A DNA stretch of 64,000 nt. Source: an uncultured Flavobacteriales bacterium. GTDB taxonomy: Bacteria > Bacteroidota > Bacteroidia > Flavobacteriales_D > Sanyastnellaceae. Positions 52,379 through 62,025 of this stretch are shown piece by piece (the first letter of the stretch is position 1; every line of letters starts with the position of its first letter). The notes below the pieces were generated by a model that saw nothing but the letters and a program-made list of their open reading frames with translations, made no database searches and had not been told where the DNA came from. The stretch lies in assembly GCA_905479115.1 (NCBI GenBank), contig CAJQLF010000018.1:40437-104436 (forward strand), in the 5' to 3' direction. A program made the translations under genes and the position numbers.

Positions 52379-53296
52379 ATGGCAAAATTCAATCAACCTG
52401 ATCCTCGCAATGAATCCACTATGGTTTGGGTCAATGGACTGGTCCCGAGGGCAGCGGCAAAGGTGAGTGTGCTGGATAGTGTCGTTCAAGGAGGAGACGC
52501 GGTTTGGGAGGGACTCCGAATCTCGAAGGGGCGCGCCTTTCAACTCGATGAGCATGTTACCCGCCTGTTGGATTCGGCACATGCTTTGGCCTTCGAATCC
52601 ATCCCAAGCAGGGAAGAAGTTTGCGCGGCGATATTTCAAACCTTGGAGGCGAATGGTATGTGCGATGGCGTTCACGCGCGCATCACCCTAACGAGGGGGC
52701 AAAAAACGACCAGCGGGATGGATCCTCGATTGAATACCATGGGATCTACCTTAATCGTCCTAGCTGAATACAAAGGCATGGTGTATGGCAATGCAGGCAT
52801 CCGGTTGGTGACCTCCGCCATCCGCCGCAACAGCCCTTCTTGCCTGGATTCAAAAATCCATCACGCCAATTTATTGAACAATATTCTAGCGAAGATTGAA
52901 GCCAATGTGGCAGGTGCGGATGATGCACTGATGTTAGATTTGGAAGGCTTTGTGGCTGAAACGAATGCGACCAATGTGTTCGCCATTCGCAATGGCCGGT
53001 TGATTACTCCACTTGCGACAGCATGTTTGCCTGGGTTAACCCGACGGATGGTGATGGAGTTGGGGATACTTCTGAATATGCCGTTGGAGGAACGGCGAGT
53101 TTCGTTGACTGAATTTTATACGGCTGACGAGGTATTTACGACGGGGACCATGGGGGGATTGGCTCATGTAGTCGAAATCGATGGCCGTCAGATTGGCCTC
53201 GATGCTTCCATGGGTGAATGGACGCAGCGCCTGCAGACGGCTTATCAAAAACACATTTGGGAACACGCAGTGCCCTTAAAGCATTGTGCGCTATGA
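52379..53296 (+). CDS. Class IV (BCAT/D-amino-acid type) aminotransferase
   Basis: The 305-residue fold-type IV PLP enzyme shows VQGGDAVWEGLRISKGRAFQ, the PLP lysine in CLDSKIHHANLLNNILAKIE, GFVAETNATNVFAIRNGRLI, then TPLATACLPGLTRRMVMELG and the late TTGTMGGLAHV. It belongs with IlvE, Dat and aminodeoxychorismate lyase; the exact substrate is not clear. It lies 3 nt after the sulfotransferase-like gene and overlaps the following membrane-protein gene by 4 nt (ATGA), so all three are likely translated as a unit. Confidence 0.85.
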   Translation: MAKFNQPDPRNESTMVWVNGLVPRAAAKVSVLDSVVQGGDAVWEGLRISKGRAFQLDEHVTRLLDSAHALAFESIPSREEVCAAIFQTLEANGMCDGVHARITLTRGQKTTSGMDPRLNTMGSTLIVLAEYKGMVYGNAGIRLVTSAIRRNSPSCLDSKIHHANLLNNILAKIEANVAGADDALMLDLEGFVAETNATNVFAIRNGRLITPLATACLPGLTRRMVMELGILLNMPLEERRVSLTEFYTADEVFTTGTMGGLAHVVEIDGRQIGLDASMGEWTQRLQTAYQKHIWEHAVPLKHCAL

Positions 53297-53745
53297 AAAT
53301 CATACGTTGGATTTTAGTCTATCCAATAGCGATTGGTGCGGGAAGTATGTTGATGCTCTGGCTTCACGATGTTTCTGGACAATTGATTCCAGAAGCGTCC
53401 ATGGAATTACTTCCGATGGACGATCCCGAAGCGATGAAGTCGCACATTCAGGAGCTTCCGTCTTCCGCTAAGTGGGCGGTCATGGTTTCGCATTGGCTGG
53501 GCACGGCTTTGGCCGCTTTCTTGGCTATGCTTGTCGCTCCGCTGAGCAGGGAGTGGATTCAATGTAAACCGCTGCTGCGGGCCTCCTTTCCGGGTTGGGT
53601 GTTGGGCGTGGTTTTTTTCTTTGCGGGAGCAGCGAACGCTGCAATGATTCCCTTGCCAAAGTGGATGCTCCTCACGGATTTAGCTGGCTATCTTCCCGTT
53701 GCCTTTGTTGCTTCATACCTGGCGATGAATGCACGCAAGTCTTAG
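53293..53745 (+). CDS. Small multi-pass membrane protein, unrecognised
   Basis: The 150-residue protein starts at ATG 53293, overlapping the aminotransferase stop. About four hydrophobic segments are visible (IRWILVYPIAIGAGSMLMLW, HWLGTALAAFLAMLVAPL, GWVLGVVFFFAGAANAAMIP, LAGYLPVAFVASYLAM). I see no conserved catalytic motif. Its stop codon overlaps the convergent EamA transporter stop. Translational coupling to the aminotransferase suggests a link to that operon, but the role is unknown. Confidence 0.75.
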   Translation: MKIIRWILVYPIAIGAGSMLMLWLHDVSGQLIPEASMELLPMDDPEAMKSHIQELPSSAKWAVMVSHWLGTALAAFLAMLVAPLSREWIQCKPLLRASFPGWVLGVVFFFAGAANAAMIPLPKWMLLTDLAGYLPVAFVASYLAMNARKS

Positions 53746-54608
53746 CCCGTTCTTTGTTCCCAACGGCGCTTGAGGATCGTATTGATTGTAACGGAGGCGA
53801 TGACAATGGCGATGCCAACAAGCGCCCATTTACTGAGCATTTCGTCGAAAAGGAGCAAGCCAAAGGCAAAAGCCAGCACTGCACCGAAATATTTAAACGG
53901 CATGATGACATTGGCCTGTCCTTGATGCAGTGCAAATGTCATGGCAATTTGAGCAATCACACTCAGTAACCCTACAGCCAAGGCTAACAGCCACTCTTGT
54001 CCTACAGGCGCCACCCATGTGAATGCTGTCCAGCTTCCTGTAACGGGCACGGCGACCAAATGAAACCAAATGACCACGCCCACGGGATGATCAGTTTCCC
54101 TGCATTTCATGGTGGCGAGGTAGGCCATAGCTGCGGCCATAGCGCTAATGACTCCCAGCGAAAAATAAAACCAATTGATGCGAGGGTCGAATCCTTTGAC
54201 CATGAGCACACCTAGAAATGCCGTTGCGAAGAAGGCCCATTGTATGGGCCTCATAGACCGTTGGCCGTCAAAATACCGTGCCAAGAGCACCGTGAAAATA
54301 GGGGAGAGGTATTGGATGACTGTCGCGCTTGCAATAGGAATAAAGCGGAGCGTATGAAAAAAGGTTGCGAGCCCGATGGTGCCAAAAATGCCTCGGATGA
54401 GCAACCATTTACGATTCACACCAAGCAGCGGATATCCCTTCCACCAGAGCCATCCACCCGTGAGGAGCAGAGACACAATGGAACGTAAAAAGACCAACTC
54501 TTGGGTAGGCAAATGAGCGAGCGCTTTGACGCAAAGGTTGGCCGCTGTGTAGAGTACAGTGGCCAAGAGCATCCAAGCCACTCCCGCCGTCGCTTTGGTT
54601 GAATCCAT
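53742..54608 (-). CDS. EamA/DMT-family transporter
   Basis: The 288-residue protein has ten membrane helices in two EamA repeats (FLRSIVSLLLTGGWLWWKG in repeat 1; FKYFGAVLAFAFGLLLFDEM in repeat 2). Members export metabolites or amino acids across the inner membrane; no substrate can be assigned. Its ATG overlaps the icmF stop (TAATG), so it is translationally coupled to icmF and might move a related organic acid or amino acid. Confidence 0.88.
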   Translation of the reverse strand: MDSTKATAGVAWMLLATVLYTAANLCVKALAHLPTQELVFLRSIVSLLLTGGWLWWKGYPLLGVNRKWLLIRGIFGTIGLATFFHTLRFIPIASATVIQYLSPIFTVLLARYFDGQRSMRPIQWAFFATAFLGVLMVKGFDPRINWFYFSLGVISAMAAAMAYLATMKCRETDHPVGVVIWFHLVAVPVTGSWTAFTWVAPVGQEWLLALAVGLLSVIAQIAMTFALHQGQANVIMPFKYFGAVLAFAFGLLLFDEMLSKWALVGIAIVIASVTINTILKRRWEQRTG

Positions 54609-57600
54609 TACATGTTTCTTCGGTAGGCGCCTCCCACCTCAAATAAGGCTTCACTCAATTGGCCGAGCGTACAATACTTTGCGCTTTCTAGGAGTGATTC
54701 AAATACGTTTTCACCTGAAACAGCCGCTTTTTTGACGCGTTCAATAGCTTGTGCCGATTCTTTGGCATAGCCACTGTGCATTCGCTCGACTTGCGCCAAC
54801 TGGCTTTCTTTTTCACCGGTCTCTGCTCGGATGACCTCTCCAGGCGTGAGAGTGGGTGAGCCATTCTTAGCGAGGAACGTGTTGACGCCGATGATGGGGA
54901 ATTCTCCGGTGTGCTTCAGGGTTTCATAGTGCAGACTTTCTTCCTGAATGCGAGAACGCTGGTACATGGTTTCCATGGCTCCGATGACGCCTCCTCGCTC
55001 CGTGATGCGGTCGAACTCTAACAACACGGCCTCTTCGACCAGCTCTGTCAAGGCCTCAATGATAAAGGAGCCCTGCAATGGATTTTCATTTTTCGTGAGG
55101 CCCAATTCCTTGTTGATGATCAATTGAATGGCCATCGCACGTCGCACACTGTGTTCGGTTGGCGTCGTAATGGCCTCATCGTATGCATTGGTATGCAATG
55201 AGTTGCAGTTATCGTAAATCGCATACAATGCTTGCAGGGTTGTACGGATATCATTGAAGTCTATTTCCTGTGCATGGAGCGAACGGCCTGAAGTTTGAAT
55301 GTGGTATTTGAGTTTCTGAGCATTTGAAGAGCCGCCGTATTTCTCTCTCATGGCTTTGGACCAGATACGCCTCGCGACGCGACCGATGACAGCGTATTCA
55401 GGATCGATGCCATTGGAAAAGAAAAAGCTCAGGTTGGGTCCGAATTCGTTCAAGTCCATGCCGCGGCTCAAATAGTACTCGACGTAAGTAAAGCCATTCG
55501 AAAGAGTAAAAGCCAATTGCGTGATCGGGTTCGCTCCGGCCTCTGCAATGTGATATCCGCTAATGGATACACTGTAAAAATTTCGGATGGATCGTTGGAT
55601 GAACGATTCTTGAACATCCCCCATCAAGCGCAAGGCGAATTCGGTCGAGAAGATGCACGTGTTTTGTGCTTGATCTTCTTTGAGAATATCAGCCTGCACC
55701 GTGCCGCGCACTTGCTTGAGTGCTTCTTCTTTAAGCTTCTGATAGGTTTCAGAGGGAAGAATTTCGTCCCCCGTGCAACCGAGTAAGAGCAATCCTAGTC
55801 CATTGTGTCCTTCTGGAAGGGCTGTGGCATAAATCGGCCGTTCCAAACCTTTTTCATCCCATTTCGAACGAAGAACGTTTTCCACTTTAGTTTCTAAGCC
55901 GTGTTCGCGGATGTACTTTTCGCAATGCTGATCCACGGCGGCATTTAGAAAGAAGGCCAGCATGATGGGAGCGGGACCGTTAATGGTCATTGAGACACTG
56001 GTGCTTGGATCGCACAGATCAAATCCGCTGTATAGCTTTTTGGCATCGTCAAGGCTGCAGACGCTGACCCCGCTATTGCCTACTTTGCCGAAAATATCGG
56101 GTCGTCGATGGGGATCTCGTCCGTACAGGGTGACGCTGTCAAAAGCCGTTGAAAGCCGTTTGGCGGGCATGCCTTGGGATACATAATGAAAGCGTTTGTT
56201 GGTGCGTTCGGGTCCACCTTCTCCTGCAAACATCCGAGCCGGATCTTCGCCCTGGCGTTTGAATGGATATATACCAGCTGTGTAGGGGAAATATCCGGGG
56301 AGATTTTCTTGTAAAGCCCAATTTGTCAGGTCCTTCCAGCCACTTAGGGAAGGGGTGGCGATTTTGGGAATGTTGAGATGTGAGAGGCTTTTGGAGTGGG
56401 TGTCAACGTGAATTGCACGACCGCGCACCTCGTACGTGTAAACGTCTGCCTCATACCGACCGCGCATTTCAGGCCATTGTTCTAGCCATTCCAGGACTTT
56501 CGGGTCGAGTTCCAACTGCACTTCCTTGGCCTTCGTCGCCACAGATGCATCTGTCCCTTCGTCTAGAAGGCTTGACGCCGTCTTGAGAGCTTGCAATTGA
56601 CCCGCAACTTCAGCTTGTCGCTTGACCCACTCGTTATAATGGCGAATTTGCTCAGCTATTTCGCTCAGATAGCGGGTGCGCTTGGGCGGGATGACAAATA
56701 CTTTCTCACTCAAATTTGCGATGCTTGGCACATCGACAGATAGGGAAACTTGGGTGCGTTCCGTGAGTAAATTCATCAGCATGCCGAAGAGCTGATTTGT
56801 ACCGGGATCGTTGAATTGCGAGGCGATGGTGCCTACAATGGGTAAGTCTGCATCGGAGGCATCCCATAAATCGTGGTTGCGCTTGAATTGCTTTCGGACA
56901 TCTCGAATGGCGTCCAGTGCGCCGCGTTTGTCCGTTTTGTTAATGGCAACGACATCTGCAAAATCCAGCATGTCGATTTTCTCCAATTGGGTTGCGGCTC
57001 CAAATTCGGGAGTCATGATGTACAAGGCCACATCGCTGTGGTCCATGATTTCGGTATCGCTTTGCCCTATTCCGCTTGTCTCAAGAATGATGAGATCAAA
57101 TCCAGAAACACGAAGCACGTCCAATCCTTCCGAAACATGCTTGGATAAGGCCAAGTTTGATTGCCGAGTAGCCAGAGATCGCATGTAAACCCGCTCGCTG
57201 TTAATGGCATTCATGCGAATGCGATCACCGAGCAAAGCGCCTCCTGTTTTTCGTTTAGATGGGTCGACACTGATGATTCCAATGCGCTTGTCGGGAAAAG
57301 CTGCTAAAAATCGGCGAACCAATTCATCAACCATGGAGGACTTTCCTGCACCTCCAGTCCCCGTAATCCCGAGAACAGGAACCGCCGGAATTTCTTTGTG
57401 CACGCTTCTGAATGCAGACCGAAACCCCTCAGGATCCAGTTCGGCAGCTGTGATGCACCGAGCGATGGATTGAATGTTTTCAGGATTGAGCGTTTGAAAT
57501 TCTTGCGCAACGGATTCAGCGGATTCCACTGTTTTGAAGTCACTGCGCTGAACCAGGTCGTTGATCATTCCCTGCAACCCCATGGACCTTCCGTCGTCTG

Positions 57601-57970
57601 GATGGTAAATCCGTTCGATGCCATGTTCGTGCAATTCTTTAATTTCATTCGGCAATATGGTTCCCCCTCCGCCTCCAAAAATCCGGATGTGTCCTGCACC
57701 GCGTTCATCCAACAGATCCTTCATGTACTTGAAGTACTCCATGTGACCTCCTTGGTAAGACGTCATGGCGATGGCTTGGGCGTCCTCCTGAATGGCGCAA
57801 TTCACGACTTCGTCGACACTTCGGTCGTGTCCCAAATGAATGACTTCGCACCCCGAGCGCTGCATGATGCGCCGCATGATGTTGATGGCCGCATCGTGTC
57901 CGTCAAACAGACTTGCTGCGGTGACAATTCTAACCTTTTCGCGAGGGGTATAAACGGTTTCTTTTTTCAT
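54608..57970 (-). CDS. icmF: Fused isobutyryl-CoA mutase IcmF (B12-dependent mutase with G-protein chaperone)
   Basis: The 1120-residue protein starts at ATG 57970; upstream codons lie in the promoter. The order is B12-binding domain ([17 protein letters not shown], His 25 as cobalt ligand), MeaB-type GTPase ([17 protein letters not shown], about 205) and acyl-CoA mutase TIM barrel ([56 protein letters not shown], about 570-1090). This order is that of IcmF, not of methylmalonyl-CoA mutase. It interconverts isobutyryl-CoA and butyryl-CoA, and some homologues act on isovaleryl- or pivalyl-CoA; the built-in GTPase controls cofactor loading. Confidence 0.95.
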   Translation of the reverse strand: MKKETVYTPREKVRIVTAASLFDGHDAAINIMRRIMQRSGCEVIHLGHDRSVDEVVNCAIQEDAQAIAMTSYQGGHMEYFKYMKDLLDERGAGHIRIFGGGGGTILPNEIKELHEHGIERIYHPDDGRSMGLQGMINDLVQRSDFKTVESAESVAQEFQTLNPENIQSIARCITAAELDPEGFRSAFRSVHKEIPAVPVLGITGTGGAGKSSMVDELVRRFLAAFPDKRIGIISVDPSKRKTGGALLGDRIRMNAINSERVYMRSLATRQSNLALSKHVSEGLDVLRVSGFDLIILETSGIGQSDTEIMDHSDVALYIMTPEFGAATQLEKIDMLDFADVVAINKTDKRGALDAIRDVRKQFKRNHDLWDASDADLPIVGTIASQFNDPGTNQLFGMLMNLLTERTQVSLSVDVPSIANLSEKVFVIPPKRTRYLSEIAEQIRHYNEWVKRQAEVAGQLQALKTASSLLDEGTDASVATKAKEVQLELDPKVLEWLEQWPEMRGRYEADVYTYEVRGRAIHVDTHSKSLSHLNIPKIATPSLSGWKDLTNWALQENLPGYFPYTAGIYPFKRQGEDPARMFAGEGGPERTNKRFHYVSQGMPAKRLSTAFDSVTLYGRDPHRRPDIFGKVGNSGVSVCSLDDAKKLYSGFDLCDPSTSVSMTINGPAPIMLAFFLNAAVDQHCEKYIREHGLETKVENVLRSKWDEKGLERPIYATALPEGHNGLGLLLLGCTGDEILPSETYQKLKEEALKQVRGTVQADILKEDQAQNTCIFSTEFALRLMGDVQESFIQRSIRNFYSVSISGYHIAEAGANPITQLAFTLSNGFTYVEYYLSRGMDLNEFGPNLSFFFSNGIDPEYAVIGRVARRIWSKAMREKYGGSSNAQKLKYHIQTSGRSLHAQEIDFNDIRTTLQALYAIYDNCNSLHTNAYDEAITTPTEHSVRRAMAIQLIINKELGLTKNENPLQGSFIIEALTELVEEAVLLEFDRITERGGVIGAMETMYQRSRIQEESLHYETLKHTGEFPIIGVNTFLAKNGSPTLTPGEVIRAETGEKESQLAQVERMHSGYAKESAQAIERVKKAAVSGENVFESLLESAKYCTLGQLSEALFEVGGAYRRNM

Positions 57971-57991
57971 TGAACTGAACCTGTCGAGTAG

Positions 57992-57999
57992 CAAAGGTA
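57992..57999 (-). promoter_or_regulatory. -7 element of icmF
   Basis: TACCTTTG on the minus strand, 21 nt before ATG 57970. No clear -33 element and no B12 riboswitch fits upstream, since the divergent gene begins at 58041. Confidence 0.55.
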
Positions 58000-58028
58000 G
58001 GATGTTGAGGACCGTTGCGTGCATGCGC

Positions 58029-58036
58029 TATTTTTG
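58029..58036 (+). promoter_or_regulatory. Leaderless-type -7 element of the pseudouridine synthase gene
   Basis: TATTTTTG, then TCCC, then ATG 58041. Confidence 0.6.
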
Positions 58037-58040
58037 TCCC

Positions 58041-58754
58041 ATGGAAAACGAGGAAGGCGGCATTCGAATTAATAAGTATTTTACCATGATCGGCTATTGC
58101 TCGCGGCGCGCAGCGGACAAGTTGATTGATGAAGGAGCGGTTCAAATCAATGGCGCAGTTCCCGAAAAAGGAACCAAGGTGATGCCCGGTGATGTGGTGA
58201 CGGTGCATGGTCAAGTCGCAGAGCGCCAAGAGGAGAAAGAGCATGTCTACCTCGCTCTGCACAAGCCTGTGGGCATTGTATGTACCACTGATCAGAAGCG
58301 TGAAAAGGACAACATTGTGGATTATGTGAATTATCCGACGCGCGTTTTTCCTGTCGGGCGTTTGGACAAAATGAGTGAAGGGCTTATTCTCTTGACAGAC
58401 GATGGAGAAATCGTTAACCATATTTTGCGCGAACGCCACGGACATGAAAAGGAGTACATCGTGACGGTAAATCGCCCGTATGATGAGGCATTCTTGCCTA
58501 CCATGTCCAAAGGAGTGCACATTCTTGACACGACGACTCGTCCCTGCAAAGTCGAACAGCTATCTCCTACTACATTTCGCATCATTTTAGTTCAAGGTCT
58601 AAATCGCCAGATCCGCCGAATGTGCGAGGCTTTGGGCCACCGGGTGGTGAAGCTTAAACGTGTGAGAATCATGGACCTGGATCTGGACCTACCCATGGGG
58701 AAATGGCGACATTTGACGGAGAATGAAGTGAAACAGCTGTGGGGAAAGAAGTGA
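58041..58754 (+). CDS. 23S rRNA pseudouridine synthase, RluF/RsuA family
   Basis: The 237-residue protein starts at ATG 58041. The N-terminal S4 RNA-binding domain (IRINKYFTMIGYCSRRAADK, LIDEGAVQINGAVPEKGTKV) is followed by the RsuA-type catalytic domain with VGRLDKMSEGLILLTDDGEI (Asp nucleophile) and QGLNRQIRRMCEALGHRVVK. The N-terminus and length are closest to RluF, which modifies U2604 near the peptidyl-transferase centre; RluB/RluE remain possible. The mRNA is predicted to be leaderless. Confidence 0.9.
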   Translation: MENEEGGIRINKYFTMIGYCSRRAADKLIDEGAVQINGAVPEKGTKVMPGDVVTVHGQVAERQEEKEHVYLALHKPVGIVCTTDQKREKDNIVDYVNYPTRVFPVGRLDKMSEGLILLTDDGEIVNHILRERHGHEKEYIVTVNRPYDEAFLPTMSKGVHILDTTTRPCKVEQLSPTTFRIILVQGLNRQIRRMCEALGHRVVKLKRVRIMDLDLDLPMGKWRHLTENEVKQLWGKK

Positions 58755-58881
58755 TTTTGACCGCTTCATTGGGTTTCTGTGCGCTCATGTAGCTGAATTC
58801 CGCTATTTTGCGCTTTCAATTAGACAAAGCAACGTTTCGACGACCAGCTTTGTTTCTTATGCGTACCCTGAAACCCCATTC

Positions 58882-61800
58882 ATGAAATACATCGTGAATC
58901 CATACACACCCCTCAAGTTCCAATTCGGGACTGTCCGGCGCCGCTTGCTGAATGGCCTGACCTGGCTTACTGGGTTCTTGCTCTTAAGTGCCTCATCTTT
59001 TGCCCAAATAACAGGTATTACGTGGGAGGTGGATACAGCATTTTATGCGCCCACAACCTTTGATGCAGGAGGGGAACCCCTTTTCGCAGAGCTGGATGGA
59101 TATGTGACCTACAAGCTGTTTGCGGAATTCACCAATCCTGATGACGAGCTCAGTGCCATTTATTCAGATGCCGCTGTGCTTGGGACGCCTCCTTTTTATA
59201 TTGACGCTCCCTGTGGATGTTTCAATCCTGCCTTGGGTAATGTGCTTCTCGGCGGAAACTTGAATGAAGCCTTGTTCGACTTTTTCCCCAGTGTTGCTTA
59301 TGATACGTTTTGGACGTTGGGCTTTGCCAACGGTGAGCAAGCGGCCTTGGGCAATCCGAATTACAACATGTCAACCATGTGCCAAGAAGAGGAGAATTCG
59401 GGGTTGATTTTTACGGTTGAACCGGTTGCGGCTGGAGATGACTTACGCATCCAGTTTGCCCAAGTAACGACCTGCGGTTCCTTCGAATTTCACGCCTGTT
59501 TCCAAGTCTTCATCAACGGTAACCAAACACCTTACCAAGAGTGGTGCATGGATGGCGATGGCAATGGGCCTGAAGTGGTTGAAAATCCGTGCGAGCCTTA
59601 TTTGGATACCGATGCTGAAATCGCGGTGACGAATTCAATAGATTGCTTCGGTGATTTGGCGGCGATAGATGTCAATGTCAACGGAGCTGCACCAATCACG
59701 TATGAATTGTACAATGCGACCGATACGAGTTTGGTGGCCACACAGGTTGGAAACAATTCATTCGCAGACATAGCGGAAGGCTCTTATTTTGTGGCCATAA
59801 TGGATGGCAATACCTGCAGAGATACTTCTGGCTTAGTCGAATTTATTGAACCAGAAGAACTTGTTGCAGCTTGGGAGCTCTTAGAAGACAATGTCTGCCC
59901 CGGTGATCTCGGCAGTGTAATCGAAGTTGATTTTTCTGGTGGAACGGGTCCATTTGATATTGTTGCCTTTTCGGCTGAAAATGTGGGTTCAGGTGAGTAT
60001 CCAGATGGGAATAATCAATGGGTTGGCTTAGAATGTGTCAATGGCAACGGCGAGTGGCTTTTAGAGATTGAAGATTTCAATGGGTGTGGAACGGATACGA
60101 GCATCACCGTCACATGCATTGACCCGCTCGAGTTGGAAGTGACCTCAGAAAACATTACCTGCTATTCTTACGGAGATGGAATCATTGAGGGTTTCATGTC
60201 AGGTGGCACAGGGATTCTCACGCTGTCAGGCTCACCGAACCTGGGTACCAATATTTCGGGAGAGGGTACAGTTAATTTCTCAGTAACAGACCTTGGTGCG
60301 GCAGACTATTTCTTACTGGTAACCGACGAGAACGGCTGCGAAGTAGAAGGAGGAGCATTGATTATTGAGCCTGATCCTGTCTCCATTGAATTAACGATAA
60401 CCGACCTGCCTTGCGCAGAAGCGTGCGATGGTGAAGTCAATATCGCGGCATTTGGTGGCTCTGGTTCCTTCGATTATGCGGTGACAGATTCGGATGAAAA
60501 TGAATACGCCGATGAAAATCTTTGTGCAGGGGATTACTTGGCGAATGCAATCGATAACAATGGCTGTGTTGTACAAGAAGCTTTTTCAATCAGTGCTCCT
60601 GACTCCATTCTTTTTGATCTGGTCGTCACGGACGTCACCTGCAATGGGGAAGACAATGGAATCATTTGCATTGAAAACGCCACAGGTGGAACCGGTGCCT
60701 TGAGTTATCAAATTGATCCGCCGGGTGCCGCGTTTGGTTTTGAGAGTTGCTTTGACGTGGGAGCCGGAACGTATGTTCTGACCGTCATGGACGAAGCGGG
60801 TTGTGAGGTTAGTTCGGATCCTCAATTGTTGGTTGAGCCAGATGCCATCCAGTTGATTCTCACTCCAACTGAGATTACATGCACGTCCTTCGCGGATGGC
60901 TTGCTCGAAGTAGAGGGAATAGGTGGAACAGGAGACTTAATGCTGGTGCAGCCCGTGGAGGGCATGTTACCTTTTGTCATTGAAGACTTGGATGAAGGAC
61001 CCATTGGTGTCACGGTGGAAGATGCCAATGGATGCATCATAACGGTCGCATCTGAAATTGAAGAGCCCGATTCTCTTGTAGTGGAGTGGTTGCTTCTGGA
61101 AAATGTGGTCTGCGGAGGAGATTGCGACGGATCAGCGGTGGTCGACTTCTCTGGTGGAACAGGCTCAGTGGCGCTAACTTTAAACGGTCAGGAAGACTTT
61201 AATTTCGGAGCACTTTGCGCCGGAGACTACACAGCGAGCGTTATTGATGCGAACGGTTGCCAAGATTCTACAGAGTTTGAAATCACCGAACCCGACCCCA
61301 TCGAAGTCTTGATCAACGTGACTGACGTAACGTGCACTGGGATGAATGATGGGGAAGTGAATATTTTTCCAGTTGGCGGAACAGGTGATATCTCGTGGAA
61401 CGTAATCGAGCAAGGCATTGATTTACTGAATTTGTACGAAGGGATATATAACATCGTAGCGATCGACTCTACCGGGTGTGTTGAGGATACTGCGTTCGTG
61501 GTCTCCGCTGAGGAGGATACGGATATGTTGATCAATATGCTGAGTTCGCCCGTTACGTGTTGGAATGAACAGGACGGAACAGCAACGGCATCCGTTGTTG
61601 GTGGCAATCTGCCCATTGAATACTTGTGGAGCGACGAGTTAACGCAAACAACAGCGACGGCAACAGGATTGTATGAAGACACGTATTCGGTTGTCGTTAC
61701 GGACAGCTTGGGTTGCACTTTGACGCGGGTTGTAACAGTCGACCCGACAATCGGATGCCTATTCATTGCCGAAGCGATAACACCCAATGGCGATGGGTAC

Positions 61801-62019
61801 AACGACGAGTGGGTAGTTGGAGGTTTGGAATTCTTTCCAACGGCTGTCGTTCGTGTGTTCAATCGCTGGGGACAAGAACTTTTCAATTCGGTCGGCTATC
61901 AAAAACGGTGGGACGGTCGCTACAACAATGCTCCGCTGCCAATGGCTGATTATTATTATGTGATTGAATTCTCAGGAAATCAAGATCCAATCACAGGAAC
62001 GGTTACCTTAAAATATTAA
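58882..62019 (+). CDS. SprB-like T9SS adhesin with N-terminal TYRVYA-type domain and nine SprB repeats
   Basis: The 1045-residue protein has a basic N-terminus and signal segment (GLTWLTGFLLLSASSFAQ). Residues about 45-225 hold a divergent copy of the domain repeated in the 28427 protein (YKLFAEFTNPDDELSAIYSD, YDTFWTLGFANGE). Nine SprB-type repeats follow (each with xxTCxxxxDGxxxxxxxGGTG, about 245-955), and a type B sorting domain ends the protein (EAITPNGDGYNDEWVVGG, about 960-1045). SprB-type proteins are mobile surface adhesins driven by the gliding motor. A PorP/SprF partner follows after 6 nt, the usual arrangement. Confidence 0.88.
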   Translation: MKYIVNPYTPLKFQFGTVRRRLLNGLTWLTGFLLLSASSFAQITGITWEVDTAFYAPTTFDAGGEPLFAELDGYVTYKLFAEFTNPDDELSAIYSDAAVLGTPPFYIDAPCGCFNPALGNVLLGGNLNEALFDFFPSVAYDTFWTLGFANGEQAALGNPNYNMSTMCQEEENSGLIFTVEPVAAGDDLRIQFAQVTTCGSFEFHACFQVFINGNQTPYQEWCMDGDGNGPEVVENPCEPYLDTDAEIAVTNSIDCFGDLAAIDVNVNGAAPITYELYNATDTSLVATQVGNNSFADIAEGSYFVAIMDGNTCRDTSGLVEFIEPEELVAAWELLEDNVCPGDLGSVIEVDFSGGTGPFDIVAFSAENVGSGEYPDGNNQWVGLECVNGNGEWLLEIEDFNGCGTDTSITVTCIDPLELEVTSENITCYSYGDGIIEGFMSGGTGILTLSGSPNLGTNISGEGTVNFSVTDLGAADYFLLVTDENGCEVEGGALIIEPDPVSIELTITDLPCAEACDGEVNIAAFGGSGSFDYAVTDSDENEYADENLCAGDYLANAIDNNGCVVQEAFSISAPDSILFDLVVTDVTCNGEDNGIICIENATGGTGALSYQIDPPGAAFGFESCFDVGAGTYVLTVMDEAGCEVSSDPQLLVEPDAIQLILTPTEITCTSFADGLLEVEGIGGTGDLMLVQPVEGMLPFVIEDLDEGPIGVTVEDANGCIITVASEIEEPDSLVVEWLLLENVVCGGDCDGSAVVDFSGGTGSVALTLNGQEDFNFGALCAGDYTASVIDANGCQDSTEFEITEPDPIEVLINVTDVTCTGMNDGEVNIFPVGGTGDISWNVIEQGIDLLNLYEGIYNIVAIDSTGCVEDTAFVVSAEEDTDMLINMLSSPVTCWNEQDGTATASVVGGNLPIEYLWSDELTQTTATATGLYEDTYSVVVTDSLGCTLTRVVTVDPTIGCLFIAEAITPNGDGYNDEWVVGGLEFFPTAVVRVFNRWGQELFNSVGYQKRWDGRYNNAPLPMADYYYVIEFSGNQDPITGTVTLKY

Positions 62020-62025
62020 AGCACC

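Noticed and set aside
54409..54654. Frame spanning the icmF/EamA junction on the minus strand
   Set aside because: It is out of frame with both recognised proteins and shows no family features.
54608..57970. Methylmalonyl-CoA mutase large subunit
   Set aside because: The B12 domain is N-terminal, a MeaB-type GTPase is in the middle and the mutase motifs are those of IcmF.
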